Of a DNA stretch of 64,000 nt, positions 1 through 10,614 are shown one piece after another. Under the pieces are notes generated by a model. The model did no database searches. It saw only the letters and a list, made by a program, of their open reading frames with translations, and was not told the DNA's origin. The DNA is taken from assembly GCA_016630905.1 (NCBI GenBank), contig WBMQ01000002.1, positions 2,418,001 through 2,482,000 of the forward strand, in the 5' to 3' direction. A program made the position numbers and the translations under genes. Origin of the DNA: Capillidium heterosporum. Its lineage: Eukaryota; Entomophthoromycota; Entomophthoromycetes; Entomophthorales; Capillidiaceae. How positions within the stretch are numbered: the stretch's first letter is position 1; each line of letters opens with the position of its first letter.

Positions 1-111
1 AACAAACTATCAGCTAAAATAGATAGGATCTTACATTTGATTGAAAAATTGGTAGTCAAGTGGAAGGAATTTGCTGGGTATAGAAACTTGGAAACTATTG
101 TATCAAATTGA
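1..111 (+). CDS. 3' end of an unidentified gene (partial)
   Basis: The window opens in a 36-codon open frame that ends at TGA (109-111). The peptide is charged with spaced leucines (LSAKIDRILHLIEKLVVKW), so it looks like the end of an alpha-helical or coiled-coil protein. The rest lies left of the window, so no family can be named. Composition and helix-like spacing argue for real coding, but a short open stretch at a contig edge can occur by chance. Confidence 0.4.
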   Translation, partial: NKLSAKIDRILHLIEKLVVKWKEFAGYRNLETIVSN

Positions 112-861
112 TGTTCAAAGCATTTAAGAGTTGAGAATGGATGTTGAAAATGTATTTTTAAATAAAGGATAGATCTATTTTCTAGGTATTGCAATGCTTA
201 AAAGTATGCCTATTTTGTTTTTAAAGAAAAGCGTGTATGTAAAAATTGCTTGAGCCAAATGTATTTCCTGGTAAAGTTTATTAGATTGAACTTGAAAGCA
301 AAAGCTAGGTACAAAACTTCACCGTATTTTACTCAAATGATCTTCATACATTCCTCATAGTACTAACGATTAGCTACTCATTATCTAATGTCTAGCTAGA
401 CTTATAGTCCTAGACTGAGCTCCGTTGACTCTTATTTGTTAAGCCTTGGAATTTTTTTTGTTCTATGTAGTTATCGGAGCTATCGCTTGAACAGTACTTA
501 AACCATCGAAATCTTATAGTATCTTCAATTTTCTATAGTTGGTTAAATATCAAGCGAACCGACTGCTGGGAGTTACAATTTTATGTAACCATTCAAGTTG
601 ATATCGATAGATAGAGGGCCAAATTTTGGAAATGTTGATCCAATACTCTTAACTTGACTTAGCTTCAAGGAAACTAAGCTTACATCGTATTCTTTGCTAA
701 ACTTGATGAGAAAGCTGTGTTTTCAATATAAATTGGCCACTTTTATGCTTCAAAATAATTTACCTTAATTGGCTATCTCGCAAAAGCTTAGCAACTTATA
801 AATTTACCCATCTCCAATATTTTTCAAACTTTCAGATCTCTAACCTTCAACAAAACAAAAG
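112..861. other. Intergenic, upstream of the Rtf2 gene
   Basis: AT-rich sequence with no long open frame. It should hold the terminator of the left-edge gene and the promoter of the Rtf2 gene. No clear element is visible beyond a pyrimidine-rich, AT-rich stretch just before the ATG at 862. Confidence 0.5.
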
Positions 862-1608
862 ATGGGTAACGACGGAGGCTCCATCCCTAAACGCAGTGAA
901 TTGGTAAAACTCCAAGCCAAGGCCGTTAAGCTCAACCCAGAACTCGACCAAATCTCCCGATACTTCTTTTGCGCATTATCCAAGAAACCTTTGATAGCCC
1001 CAATAGCCATCTGCAAGAAGGGTAAACTGTACAACAAAGAAGCTTTAATCAGCTACCTTCTCGACAAAGAAAGTTATGGCGACGCCGATAAGATATGTCC
1101 CCACATAAAGAAGATGAGCCAAGTTAAGACTTTGAACATCGACGCTACTAGCAAAGAGAAACCTTACTGCTGTCCCATCTCTTTGAAAGCTTTGAATGGT
1201 AAGTACAACTTTATTTACTTGCCTTGCAGTTGTGTATTTTACGAGGGAGCTATCTTAGAACTCAACAAGAAGTTGAAGGAGTTGTCGTGTCCAACCTGTA
1301 GTAAGCCTTATATAAAGGAAAGTATCAAGCCTATATTACCCAAGCTGGAAGATGAAGGTCGAGTTAAAGAACTCAGTTTGAAACGCAAAGTCGAGGAGGT
1401 AAAGATGGATACCATTGAAGCAGTCAGTAGTCCAGCTATATCATTAAAGAGTGGAGTGCCGTTGGCAGTTCCAATTGGTGAGAAAGGAATAAACGGCAAG
1501 CCAGTATCAAAAGCTGTCCAATCGATCTACACCTCATCTTCGAACTCCGACCCCAAGAAGTCCAAAATCAACTATTTGTGTCAAGGTACTTTCAATAGGT
1601 ACGCCTAA
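862..1608 (+). CDS. rtf2: Replication termination factor 2 (Rtf2) family protein
   Basis: Intronless gene for 248 residues. The N-terminus MGNDGGSIPKR is the signature start of Rtf2, which fixes the ATG at 862. A first modified RING-like module follows (CALSKKPL...LYNKEA, about residues 37-66), then a second (YCCPI...NGKYNFIYLP...CSCVF...CPTC, about 100-150). The C-terminus carries a KAVQSIYTSSS segment resembling the conserved SVYKSLF/T region of the family. Rtf2 proteins act at stalled replication forks and, in fission yeast, also in splicing; they bind PCNA or fork proteins in the nucleus. Length is typical. Family assignment is strong; the molecular role here is inferred from the family. 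Confidence 0.93.
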   Translation: MGNDGGSIPKRSELVKLQAKAVKLNPELDQISRYFFCALSKKPLIAPIAICKKGKLYNKEALISYLLDKESYGDADKICPHIKKMSQVKTLNIDATSKEKPYCCPISLKALNGKYNFIYLPCSCVFYEGAILELNKKLKELSCPTCSKPYIKESIKPILPKLEDEGRVKELSLKRKVEEVKMDTIEAVSSPAISLKSGVPLAVPIGEKGINGKPVSKAVQSIYTSSSNSDPKKSKINYLCQGTFNRYA

Positions 1609-2112
1609 ACTCTATCTATTTCTTTTTAATTATAAAAGGCTTGTTTGTATAGTTTAGTTTATAATTTTCGCTAAATCTTTACATATAGTAAATTTTCAAC
1701 TATAATTTGCATTGTTGTTTTAATATACATGTTTATATTATATTGTTACTTTATAGATGTTGGTAAAAATAATCCGATTAGATTTATAGTATTATATTGA
1801 TGCTGATATCGTATTAACATTAAGTTTTATGAGCTTTCAACTGAATATCGGTAGCCATCTGGTTTAGAAATTTCTTACCTCTATCTATATTCCAGAGCTG
1901 CTATTATCTCTTTATTTTCATCCCAATAGTGATATTAACGCTGTAGATATATATATTTAAGAGCTTCATTAAGCAAATTTTTGTATGGTTTTACTTTAGT
2001 AGTTGTTGATATGCTTAATGCTTTTAAATTGCATCTGGTAAAGTAGTAAATTGACGACAATTCGTAAATGTTCAAATCAAACTACCTTGTATATAAAAAC
2101 AATCTAATTTTA
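1609..2112. other. Intergenic between convergent Rtf2 and P450 genes
   Basis: AT-rich spacer holding the 3' ends of two converging genes. No further gene or structured element was recognised. Confidence 0.5.
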
Positions 2113-3587
2113 TTACACCTTACGTACCTTCAAATCGACATCCAGCCCCTCATAAGTCAAAATAGGTAAGCAAGAGAACCTAAATCCTTTGAACTCCTTA
2201 CTTCCAACCACCTCGAACTTTTTGATCAACTCCACCATAATAACCTTGACAGTAGCCAATCCCAACCTCTTACCTAGGCATACGCGACTACCCAATCCAA
2301 ATGCAATTCCAAATTCACTATCATCTTTTTTTGCTTCCAGCTCGCCTTTAACAATTCTTTCAATATCCTCTTCAATTAAACTGTTGAAGTTGTGAATCGA
2401 GTAGATATCTAGAACTACGCGCGTACCTTTCTTCAAATTAGTGGTTGTCAATAATACAATCCTTGATTGCTATTCGATCAGGTAGTCTGGCTATAGGTGG
2501 AAAGTACTTTAACCCCATTAAAATGAACTCGTGTAAGCGCTTCAAACCGTTCAATTGATCTAAACTTGTGTAATTCGAATCTCCAGAGAAAGTATTGACA
2601 ATTTCCGAATGTATAGAAGATTGCAAGCTAGGGTATAGAACAAGTAGGTTAATCAAAGTTACTAATAGAGAGGTAGTGGTCTCATGCCCCGCCAAAAATA
2701 GACTGATGAGGTTGTCGATTAAAACACTATCGTCAATTTTATCTTGGTTGTTGAACTGATCCTCCAAAAGCAAAATCAACAGGTCCTTATCCAACTTACT
2801 ACCGTAATTTAGCTCCTCTTTGATGTCGTTACTTTCAACTATCTGGCTACGTTTCAAATCCACGAGTTGCTTCAAAAACAGTTTGAAATTATCGACCTGT
2901 TGGAACTTCTTTCTACGTATTGGGTTGAGTTTGCTATCTAAAATTGGAAGCAGCAGGTAGATAGGGTTGAAGCAGTTGTTCAAGATGCTGGTGTAATTTT
3001 CCAAAAAATCGAATTCCTTACAGTTGGTCGGTAAAAAGCCCAAGAGGTTGTGGGCAAGCAGTTCAATAATTAAGTTTTTGAATAGGAGTAACTTACACCC
3101 TTCGCTGTAGACACCTTTCGTAGTGTTGAAGTAGTTGTTCGACGTTGCGTTGGATTTCTTCAACATTTACGTGCTTCTTAAAAGGGAGTTTCAAGATCTT
3201 TAGAAATTTCAAGTAGTCTGATCCATCCGAAAACAAGATGTTTTTACCCACAAAGTAGCTGAATAAAGAGTTGGGTATGTCATCGGTTGGTAAGCCTTTC
3301 TTGAACAAACTGGTATCAAAAACCTTCTTGACCTCATCAACGTCTTTTGGCGCAATTATAACTAGCCATCTACCTAAGATGAAGGTAACTAGGACGTTGT
3401 ACTTGTCTAAATGGTACTTGTAAAATTTCTGGACTAAAGTAGGATAAGGTAGTAAGCTGCTGAAGGCGACTATAGATTTATAAAGGGATAAGTAAGGTAG
3501 ATGGCGCAGGTTTTTGGGTGGGAGTACTACGGCCGAAAGTTTGTAGAGGATAAATAAGATGGAGGCTAGGATGAAGAGTTGAAACAT
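2113..3587 (-). pseudogene. Cytochrome P450, frameshifted and motif-depleted
   Basis: Full P450 length (about 490 codons, no introns) but split over three frames. The first part (3587 to about 3100) has an N-terminal membrane anchor and the B/C-helix region. The middle part (about 3100-2444) has the I-helix (FLAGHETTTS), a K-helix region (KYFPP) and the following RLPDR. The last part has KGTRVVLDIY and the heme loop FGLGSRVCLG with its cysteine. Two +1 shifts explain the breaks: one in the CCC run at 3098-3100 and one in the GG at 2443-2444 (plus-strand bases). Independently of these, the K-helix ExxR reads MGLK, the C-helix WxxxR is absent and no PERF motif is seen. Heme ligation could persist, but the fold-stabilising pairs are lost. 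Pseudogene is favoured; a diverged gene with assembly errors is possible. Confidence 0.75.
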
Positions 3588-4010
3588 TCCAAATAGTAGA
3601 GAAAGTAAAAGATAGCTTACTACTTTTAATTTTCAAATAGGAGAACGTATACTTTGATAAAAATATCATCGTTAGTTGATCGTGTATATCACCACGTTCA
3701 TTTAGGGTTTCACATTGACAGTTCTTTTTAGATTCTTAAGCAATTCAACGTTCAAAGTCTGAACTGGGATATTGAAGCTTTCTAAATAGGTGGAAACTCC
3801 AATGAGAATTTAAACCAATCAAAAGTTGAAAAGATAGATTGAAAGGTTTGGATACATTATTATTTCTATATAGTTGCTTAATTTCTATTATAGTATAATG
3901 ATATATAAATATATCACCAAATACCTTAAAAGCATTAGAAGCATAATAGTAAATCTGCTAAACAATATTAAAATTTAATTCTATATCAGTGATGTACAAA
4001 CTAACTCAGC
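3588..4010. other. Intergenic between the P450 and Spb4 genes
   Basis: AT-rich spacer upstream of the P450 and downstream of the helicase gene. No gene or distinct element seen. Confidence 0.5.
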
Positions 4011-6344
4011 CTACTCGATATCAAAGGCGATAGACTTTCCCTTATTTTTCTTTGAACCTTCCTTACTTTTAAACTCCTTCCAATCCCTCTTATTTTCCTC
4101 ACCATCATCCTCATCGCTAGAATCACTGTCACTCTCAAAAACTTCCTCCTTCCGCTTAAGCGGTTTGACTTTACCGATCTTATCTTTAAACACGGTGTGT
4201 ATAGAAGTCTCCTCCTCGTCCTCATTTAGCTTAAGTTGGCCACTAGCGATCATAGCTTTCTGCTTGTTGATCTTCTTGGTGTGGCGTTCTAACTTGCGTT
4301 CCTTTTTAAACTTTTTGTCGGACCATGCAACTTCGTTACGTAGCTTCTTGTGTTTGAATTGTTCTTTGAGGTTGGGGTCATAGCTATCTTTGCTGGGATT
4401 GTCAGCCTGTTTCTGTAAGTTTAGCTGCCTAACTTGTTCTCGCTTTGCATCTAGGTAGGCTATGCCATCCAGCTAATGAAAAGAAACAATGGTTAGCTTT
4501 GGATATTTAAAAGAAAAGGTTTACTTGGGTCGAATGATCTTTGTAGCTGCTTTGATAAGTTTTGAGTTCGGGCATCTTGGGTAGCTATTTATTAAAAAGC
4601 TGTTAGTATATCGATGTACGTTACAACAAATATTTTACCCTCAGTAGTAGGTAGGTGTAGGCCAAATCGTCGTAATCCAACTCCTCCTTTCTAAAAATGT
4701 AGGTAGCTTGGTGCTTGCTGTAAAATTTGATGAATCCGACGTAAGCTCGGATAGACTACACAGATATATTAAAATCAAAATAATCAATGGTATTTACCTT
4801 TTCCACCAAATCTCTATCCTTAGTCAAAAACTTGTCGCGTAATTCCAACATAAACTGCAGACAACTTTCATCGTCCAAATCATCCTCTAACTGCATGGAA
4901 GGGACCTTGCGTACTTCCAAAAATTCAGTATAAGTGATCTCAGATCCTGCATTTAAGAAATAAACGGCTGTACCAAAGGTGTCCATTCGGGCCGTTCTAC
5001 CACACCTATGATTGAAGGATTTGGGGTCGGTAGGTAGGTCAAAGTTAATAACTAGGTCGACGTTGGAGAAGTCTAGACCTCTAGCTGCTAAGTCGGTGGT
5101 AATCAACAGCTTAGGGTTGAGCTGGTGATTCAGCTGCTTGAATTTCTCGTAGCAATGTAGACGTTTCTTAGGATCCATCTTACCGTGCAGTGGTATAAAC
5201 TCAAACTTCTCCAGAAAATCATAGTCAGTATGCTTAGATTGATTCAATAATGTCAGCAGGGAGGTGAAAAATTCAACTGCGGCACAAGTAGCTACATAGA
5301 TAATGGATTTCTTCAACCCGTCGAACTCTTGTAACAACTTTAGGATGTGATTCAGCTTTTTAAAGGGTTTGGTGATCAAATACTGGATATTCAACTTGTC
5401 GGGAACCTTCTTCATTTCGTTGAAGTTTTTGTCGGTGACTTTGACGCTTACTTTGACTGGGTTTCGCAAATTTAGTCGTACCAATTGATCTAAATTTTCA
5501 TTCAAAGTTGCTGAGAATAGCCCGGTTCTCTTACTTTTGGGTAGGTACAGTAGGATATCGTCGACCGTCGTCAAGAAATTGTTGTCCAAAAGTTTGTCGG
5601 CTTCGTCTAGGATTAAGAGTTCAAATTTACTTAGCTTGATGATCTTGGCCTCCAAAATCTTTAGCAGTCTACCTGGAGTAGCAACTATCAAGTTTGTACT
5701 ACTACCGTTTATTTGTTCGATCTGAGTGTAGAGATTTTCGTTGTTACCTCCTAGCAATAACTTTTGGTGGAATAAGGGCTCCATATCTTCGACACTCTTT
5801 TCATTCTCTTCTTCGTTATCGTCAGTGTTGTTGAGTAAGTTGAAATGCTTGTAACTGCTGTTGATATCCTCGATTAAACTGCTGATCTGTCTAGCCAACT
5901 CTCTCGTGGGTACTAAGATAATGGCGAACAGTTGTAAGGTTGGTGTCTTCAGTAACTTTTCTATGAGAGGGAGCAAATAAGCCAAAGTTTTACCACTACC
6001 AGTAACTGCCTATTTTAAAAACAAAATAAAAGCACATGTTTAATGAAATGACAATTATATAAAAGGTTACTTCGACTACTACATCTTTGTTCTTTAAAAA
6101 TAGTGGGATACAGGCAGCTTGTACAGGCGTCATGTTTAAAAAGTTTTGACGTTTGACATAGTCTAAACTTTTATACAAAAATGGTTAAACTTATCGTACA
6201 TAGTATATATAGTTACCTAAAGTCGGATAGTTTGGGTTCGATGCTATCAAACTTTCCCGCTAAGTTGGGTACTGCTGAATTTATACTCATGCTCTTGTAT
6301 TTCCAGTTGAAAAAGTTTTCAAAGGTTGTAAAGTTAAAACTCAT
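4011..6344 (-). CDS. spb4: DEAD-box ATP-dependent RNA helicase Spb4/DDX55
   Basis: Six exons: 6344-6217, 6167-6071, 6009-4798, 4755-4639, 4584-4525, 4472-4011. They splice in frame to 691 residues with GT-AG introns of 42-61 nt. Helicase motifs in order: Q motif MTPVQ; AVTGSGKT (about 76-83); PTRELARQ (about 109); TPGR (about 186); DEAD (about 210); SAT (about 241); TTDLAARGLDF; HRCGRTAR (about 410). The phrases NKDVVVEAVTGSGKT, RKVPSMQL and YVGFIKFYSKH...LLLRLPKMPEL are those of Spb4/DDX55 rather than of other DEAD helicases. Spb4 acts in the nucleolus on late 27S pre-rRNA during 60S subunit maturation. The C-terminus is lysine-rich and acidic, as in the family. An acidic insert (NNTDDNEEENEK) sits between motifs Ia and Ib. 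The ATG is the first in frame ahead of the N-terminal helicase core. Confidence 0.94.
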
Positions 6345-8474
6345 TTTCCCATCAACCTATTCCCAAGCTATTTAAACGTCAGTTTACGTAATTTCATTTT
6401 AAAAGTTAGGAATGATGGCACGGATTGAAAATAATTGTAGGTATAGATACTGTTATAGCTGTTGTAGATAAAAGCTTTTAAATAGGAATCGACCAAGGCC
6501 AAAGTGATTTATTCAAGGTATCTTGATAAAAGATGATGGCTGAGTTGCCAGCTCATCTATAGTCTTAGTTCAAGAAATCGTTGATATATCTTCATTTAAA
6601 TAAGAATTGCGTTTTGGCCCAAGTTGATGGAATCTAGATTAAGATTAGCTTACCAAAGGCTTGTAAATTACAGTTCAATGATACTATCATAGTTAAACTA
6701 TAGGCAGCTTAAATCCATATCAGTTATAGCACATTCTATTAAATGCTATAGGCCATTTCATTTGAGTTCTACAGCTTCATTTTCAGTCATAATGTTTTAT
6801 ATTGTTTGAATTCATCTACAAAACCAGTGTATGAATTTATTCCATAGCTTTTAACTATTCTACTTGAGCTGTGAACTGCAGAATATTAATGTGAGTATAG
6901 CAGTAACTCCCAACAGCTGTATAAAGGCAAGTAGCGAGAAGATTCATATGGAATCGAAGTTGGTGCTGAACTAACGATCAAAACTCAACAGTGTGAAGGA
7001 AGTTACGTAAACCCAGAGCTTATTATATATGTCAGGTAGGCCGACCCGAACTGAAATAGGCACCACTGACAAAAATAAAAAGCTGGAGATAGTGGTGTCC
7101 ATTTTTTAAGTCATGATTTTCATCTTCCTTTGGATGTTGCCTAGAACTAAAAGTAGATGATTAAAGATATGGGTTCAGCTATATCAGCTAAAGCTACTAA
7201 GAGTAGAATAAAGTGCTTTTGTAGTTTGGTAAATTTTTGCTAGGTTTAGTGTTGGTGATATTGTGGAATCGTTGAGTGAATTTTGATATCATCTACTTTG
7301 AGTTGAAGTAGTTAGTTCGAATATCAAACTCTTCGCCTTCTTTAAGTTTGTAGATTCCATTTCGTCTGGAATTAAAACTTTGCACTGTAATGTGGTCTTC
7401 AACCTACTACTCTTTATAATCTACTCTTCAATACGGGCCAAATTTTTGCTCTCTGATAAAGAAAGCTAAAAAGTATCTACTAAAGCTATAACTATCACTA
7501 CCTACATTGAAGATATACTTTACTTGACTAAAAATATTCCAACAGGTGTATATAGATTGATAATACAACGTATACTGATCAATAAATATACATTTCAAAT
7601 AATAATCAGATGGAAATATAGGGTGTATATAATCTATTCCATTTGACTGCAGTGGAATGTACAGGTATTTAAATTTTGCATCTGTTATAAAATACTATAC
7701 CATCTGAAATATAACGATAATATAGGTTTATATCCAATTAACTACCAATACCATCTACTGGTTTATTCCAACATTTTACATAATCTACAATTTATAATAG
7801 TCTGGTAGATTAACTAATATAAGGCAGCAGACTTGCTTGCCAATTGAAACCAATTCCAACTCAAGACGATGGTCTCTACCATTATCGATCATACTAACCA
7901 CCTTAGTCCTGCTTCCCTCGATAGTACACAACTTTAAACGTAGGATATCTAAACCTTGCCCGGCATTATCCTTCATTCATGTATTTGGCAACAAAATGTG
8001 ATATGAAGTTGATAGAATTAGAATAGACTTCAAAGTTACAAACCTTCAGCTAATTAAGTTGGACTTTATATAAATAAATATACTACATGATATAAATGAA
8101 TGTTTATAAACAATACCTTATTCTAACCAAGGATTTCTCATATTAAAGATTGTAGTATATCTTCGGAATGTTGAATCAGTAATTAAGGGAGCAATCGTAT
8201 GTACTATTTATGTCGGAAACAAGGTTATCAGAAAGTAAGTATATGATAGATGTAGCTTACTGTGTATAGGGATTAAAGGTTGATTGAACTTAGATGCTTG
8301 CTCTATGCAGAAAATAGTACTACTCTATTCTGATAAACCAAATAATTTTTTGCAATCAAATTTGTAAAAACTGACTCGAAATTACCAAGTCAAGGGTAGA
8401 ACATGAAGATTATAGAAAGTCAAACGCAGCTCCTATTCCAGTTACAACAACATCGCCTTCTCTAAAGCAAAAAT
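6345..8474. other. Gene-poor AT-rich stretch
   Basis: About 2.1 kb with no supported gene. A 63-codon minus frame at 7785-7976 has faint likeness to the C-terminus of the F-box/LRR proteins in this window but is not convincing. Otherwise only AT-rich low-complexity DNA. Confidence 0.45.
8469..8473 (-). terminator. Pol III oligo-T terminator of tRNA-Lys
   Basis: Five T on the minus strand, one base past the tRNA discriminator, as expected for RNA polymerase III termination. Confidence 0.7.
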
Positions 8475-8549
8475 AGCCTTGTATAGGATTTGAACCTATG
8501 CCCTTGTTATTAAAAGTAACACGCTCTAACCTGACTGAGCTACCAAGGC
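8475..8549 (-). tRNA. tRNA-Lys (anticodon UUU), intronless
   Basis: Minus-strand cloverleaf of 75 nt. Acceptor GCCTTGG/ACAAGGC (the 7:66 pair is a G-A mismatch), D stem GCTC/GAGC with a 10-nt loop, anticodon stem TGTTA/TAACA with loop CTTTTAA (anticodon TTT), T stem ATAGG/CCTAT with loop TTCAAAT. The A box (TAGCTCAGTCAGG) and B box (GGTTCAAATCC) fit Pol III promoters. A run of five T follows one base after the discriminator (plus positions 8469-8473), serving as terminator. No intron. The mismatch could mark a slightly degenerate copy, but all other stems are intact. Confidence 0.88.
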
Positions 8550-9185
8550 CACCTACCCAACATTTTGTGGTACCAGATGGAAAGTAACTTTTGATGCCTA
8601 GATAATCAACTTTTTGGCAGATTTTCGATTTGCTTCTCGTCTTCCATCTCAATCAGATGACGTAAATAGTTCAATCAGCTTTCAGTTGGAATAATGGCTA
8701 AATCAGTTATATATGTAAGGCACTATTATATTATATAGGCTGTAAAAGCAATTGTAATAGGAATATGCCTATACCCAGTAATTTAACATGCTGTTTTGGT
8801 ATTCATAGTACATAGGGTAAAAGCGTTCTGCTTTTTGAAAAGGTAAATTTGATTACCGCTTTGGTAAAAGCGTGGTTGTGAAAGTTTTCTAACGACTTTG
8901 GATGTTTAACTTTAACTTTACCTAGCTGTATAACTATGGGGTAAAATTAGCTATTTCAAATAGTATCGAATAGCCTCTTTACAGCCTAATAGTCTAATTG
9001 GATGGGAATAATTACAACTTTTTAGCAGTTGTATTTAGAATAGTTAATTAAGTTGGTATAAACGTAAAAATCAACAACCCATCAAATATAAATAGGTAAA
9101 CTATGATGAGTACAACCCTTTCAACCTTTTGCATCTAAAATTTTCGTAACAGCATATTACTAATATCAAATATACCTACATCAAT
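8550..9185. other. Intergenic, upstream of the GH16 gene
   Basis: AT-rich spacer between the tRNA gene and the glucanase-like gene. No gene recognised; it should include the GH16 promoter. Confidence 0.5.
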
Positions 9186-10064
9186 ATGCAAATAAGACTA
9201 TTTTTTTACCTATTGCTAACCAACTTAATCCGAAGCGCTTTACCCGAGCCCGAAAACTACACTTTAGACTTCTACGAGGAGTTCGAAGGCAGTGCCCTCG
9301 ACCGATCCAAATGGGAAGTTGAAGTCAACTGTTGGGGAGGTGGTAACTTGGAACAGCAGTGCTATGTAAACCACCCCGAGGTTATTACTATGACCAACTC
9401 CGCTCTCACCATAAAACCCAAAGTCGTCCTCGAAGGTTATCAACTTAAAGATACTGATGGATGCAACTCCAACTTACCTAACGCGTGCAAAGGTCAACTG
9501 CCCGTCAAATCAGCTAGGATCCACACTTTGAAAACGTTCAAGTTCGGTAGGTTTGAGATTCGCGCTCAACTCCCCATTGGCAACTATTTGTGGCCTACTT
9601 TCTGGCTACTACCTAGTGATGAGAAGTATGGTATCTGGCCCAGTGGTGGTGAAATAGATATTTTGGAGATGAAAGGCAACGACCCTACAAAAGTTGAGTT
9701 CACTTTGCATCACGGCGGACCTTTCCCTAACAATCTGTATACCGTGTTTCCTTACTCCAATGAAGGTTTACGAAGTGGATTCCATACTTTTACTCTGGAT
9801 TACAACAAGGATGGGTTCGTATATTATGTCGATGGTGCTGTAGTCCATAGAGTAAATTCAACTAATCGGGATTGGAACCATCCTAACCTGCAAGGATTCT
9901 ACAAACGTAAGGGTGAACCTTGGATTGACCAGCAGTTTTATTTAATTTTGAATTTGGCAGTTGGCGGTAACTACTTTGGATCGGGGTGGAAGTTCGATCC
10001 AGTCAACGACCCTAAATCGTGGAGTCAGGAGTTCGTTATTGATTATATCAAGGTCTATCAGTAG
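9186..10064 (+). CDS. Secreted glycoside hydrolase family 16 (laminarinase-like)
   Basis: Intronless, 292 residues. A signal peptide (MQIRLFFYLLLTNLIRSA) is followed at once by the GH16 jelly-roll. The entry motif YEEFEGSALDRSKW, the FKFGRFEIRAQLP strand and LWPTFWLLP lead to the catalytic GEIDILE, with nucleophile E156, assisting D158 and acid/base E161. Downstream are TLHHGG, FHTFTLDY, a DGxxV strand and the final QFYLILNLAVGGN...IDYIKVYQ. This arrangement matches eukaryotic beta-1,3-glucanase/glucan-binding GH16 enzymes acting outside the cell on beta-glucan, either own wall or foreign. Substrate preference cannot be read from sequence. No anchor or carbohydrate-binding module is present. 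Confidence 0.93.
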   Translation: MQIRLFFYLLLTNLIRSALPEPENYTLDFYEEFEGSALDRSKWEVEVNCWGGGNLEQQCYVNHPEVITMTNSALTIKPKVVLEGYQLKDTDGCNSNLPNACKGQLPVKSARIHTLKTFKFGRFEIRAQLPIGNYLWPTFWLLPSDEKYGIWPSGGEIDILEMKGNDPTKVEFTLHHGGPFPNNLYTVFPYSNEGLRSGFHTFTLDYNKDGFVYYVDGAVVHRVNSTNRDWNHPNLQGFYKRKGEPWIDQQFYLILNLAVGGNYFGSGWKFDPVNDPKSWSQEFVIDYIKVYQ

Positions 10065-10614
10065 TTTTATTTTGTTTGGAGTTGGGTTTTTGCATATAGG
10101 TGGATTGATTCGTACTTTAAATATTTACACATTTCAATAAATTTCATCTAATTTTATATACATGAGGTTTGTGAGATAGATGGTTCTGTTTGCTATAATT
10201 ATATGAGAAATCTCATAAAAAGCTCTTTGGATACTTGAATGTCCATTAATATACTTAATTAAGTTTATAGATAAAGTGGGTATTAGATCGTGAGCTATAC
10301 TAATTTGAATCGAACAATAGTACCAATTCATTTCAGCTTTTCTTGCAAATTTAGTTTAGAGATTCCACTCCAAATCCATAGTTGGCCTAAAATTGACCAT
10401 TTCTATTGGTCCAAATTTTTCCATTACAATCTGATGAATAAAATTCGCTTTTCCTTTTAAAATTTTGGCTTCAGAGTGGAAGATGGAGATAGTAACCCAG
10501 AACTTAAAAAATTAGGAAGGTGTATACCTCGACACAACCGCAACCAAATCAACAAAGAAGGGGAAAAAGGTAGAGCATACACAAAGAACTTACAGCCTTT
10601 AATATTATACAGCA
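10065..10614. other. Intergenic between convergent GH16 and PH-CNH genes
   Basis: Spacer with only short chance frames. No gene or repeat recognised. Confidence 0.5.

Noticed and set aside
7785-7976. 63-codon minus-strand frame with faint F-box/LRR C-terminal likeness
   Set aside because: The similarity to the end of the intact F-box/LRR protein is limited to a few residues and there is no supporting flanking homology.
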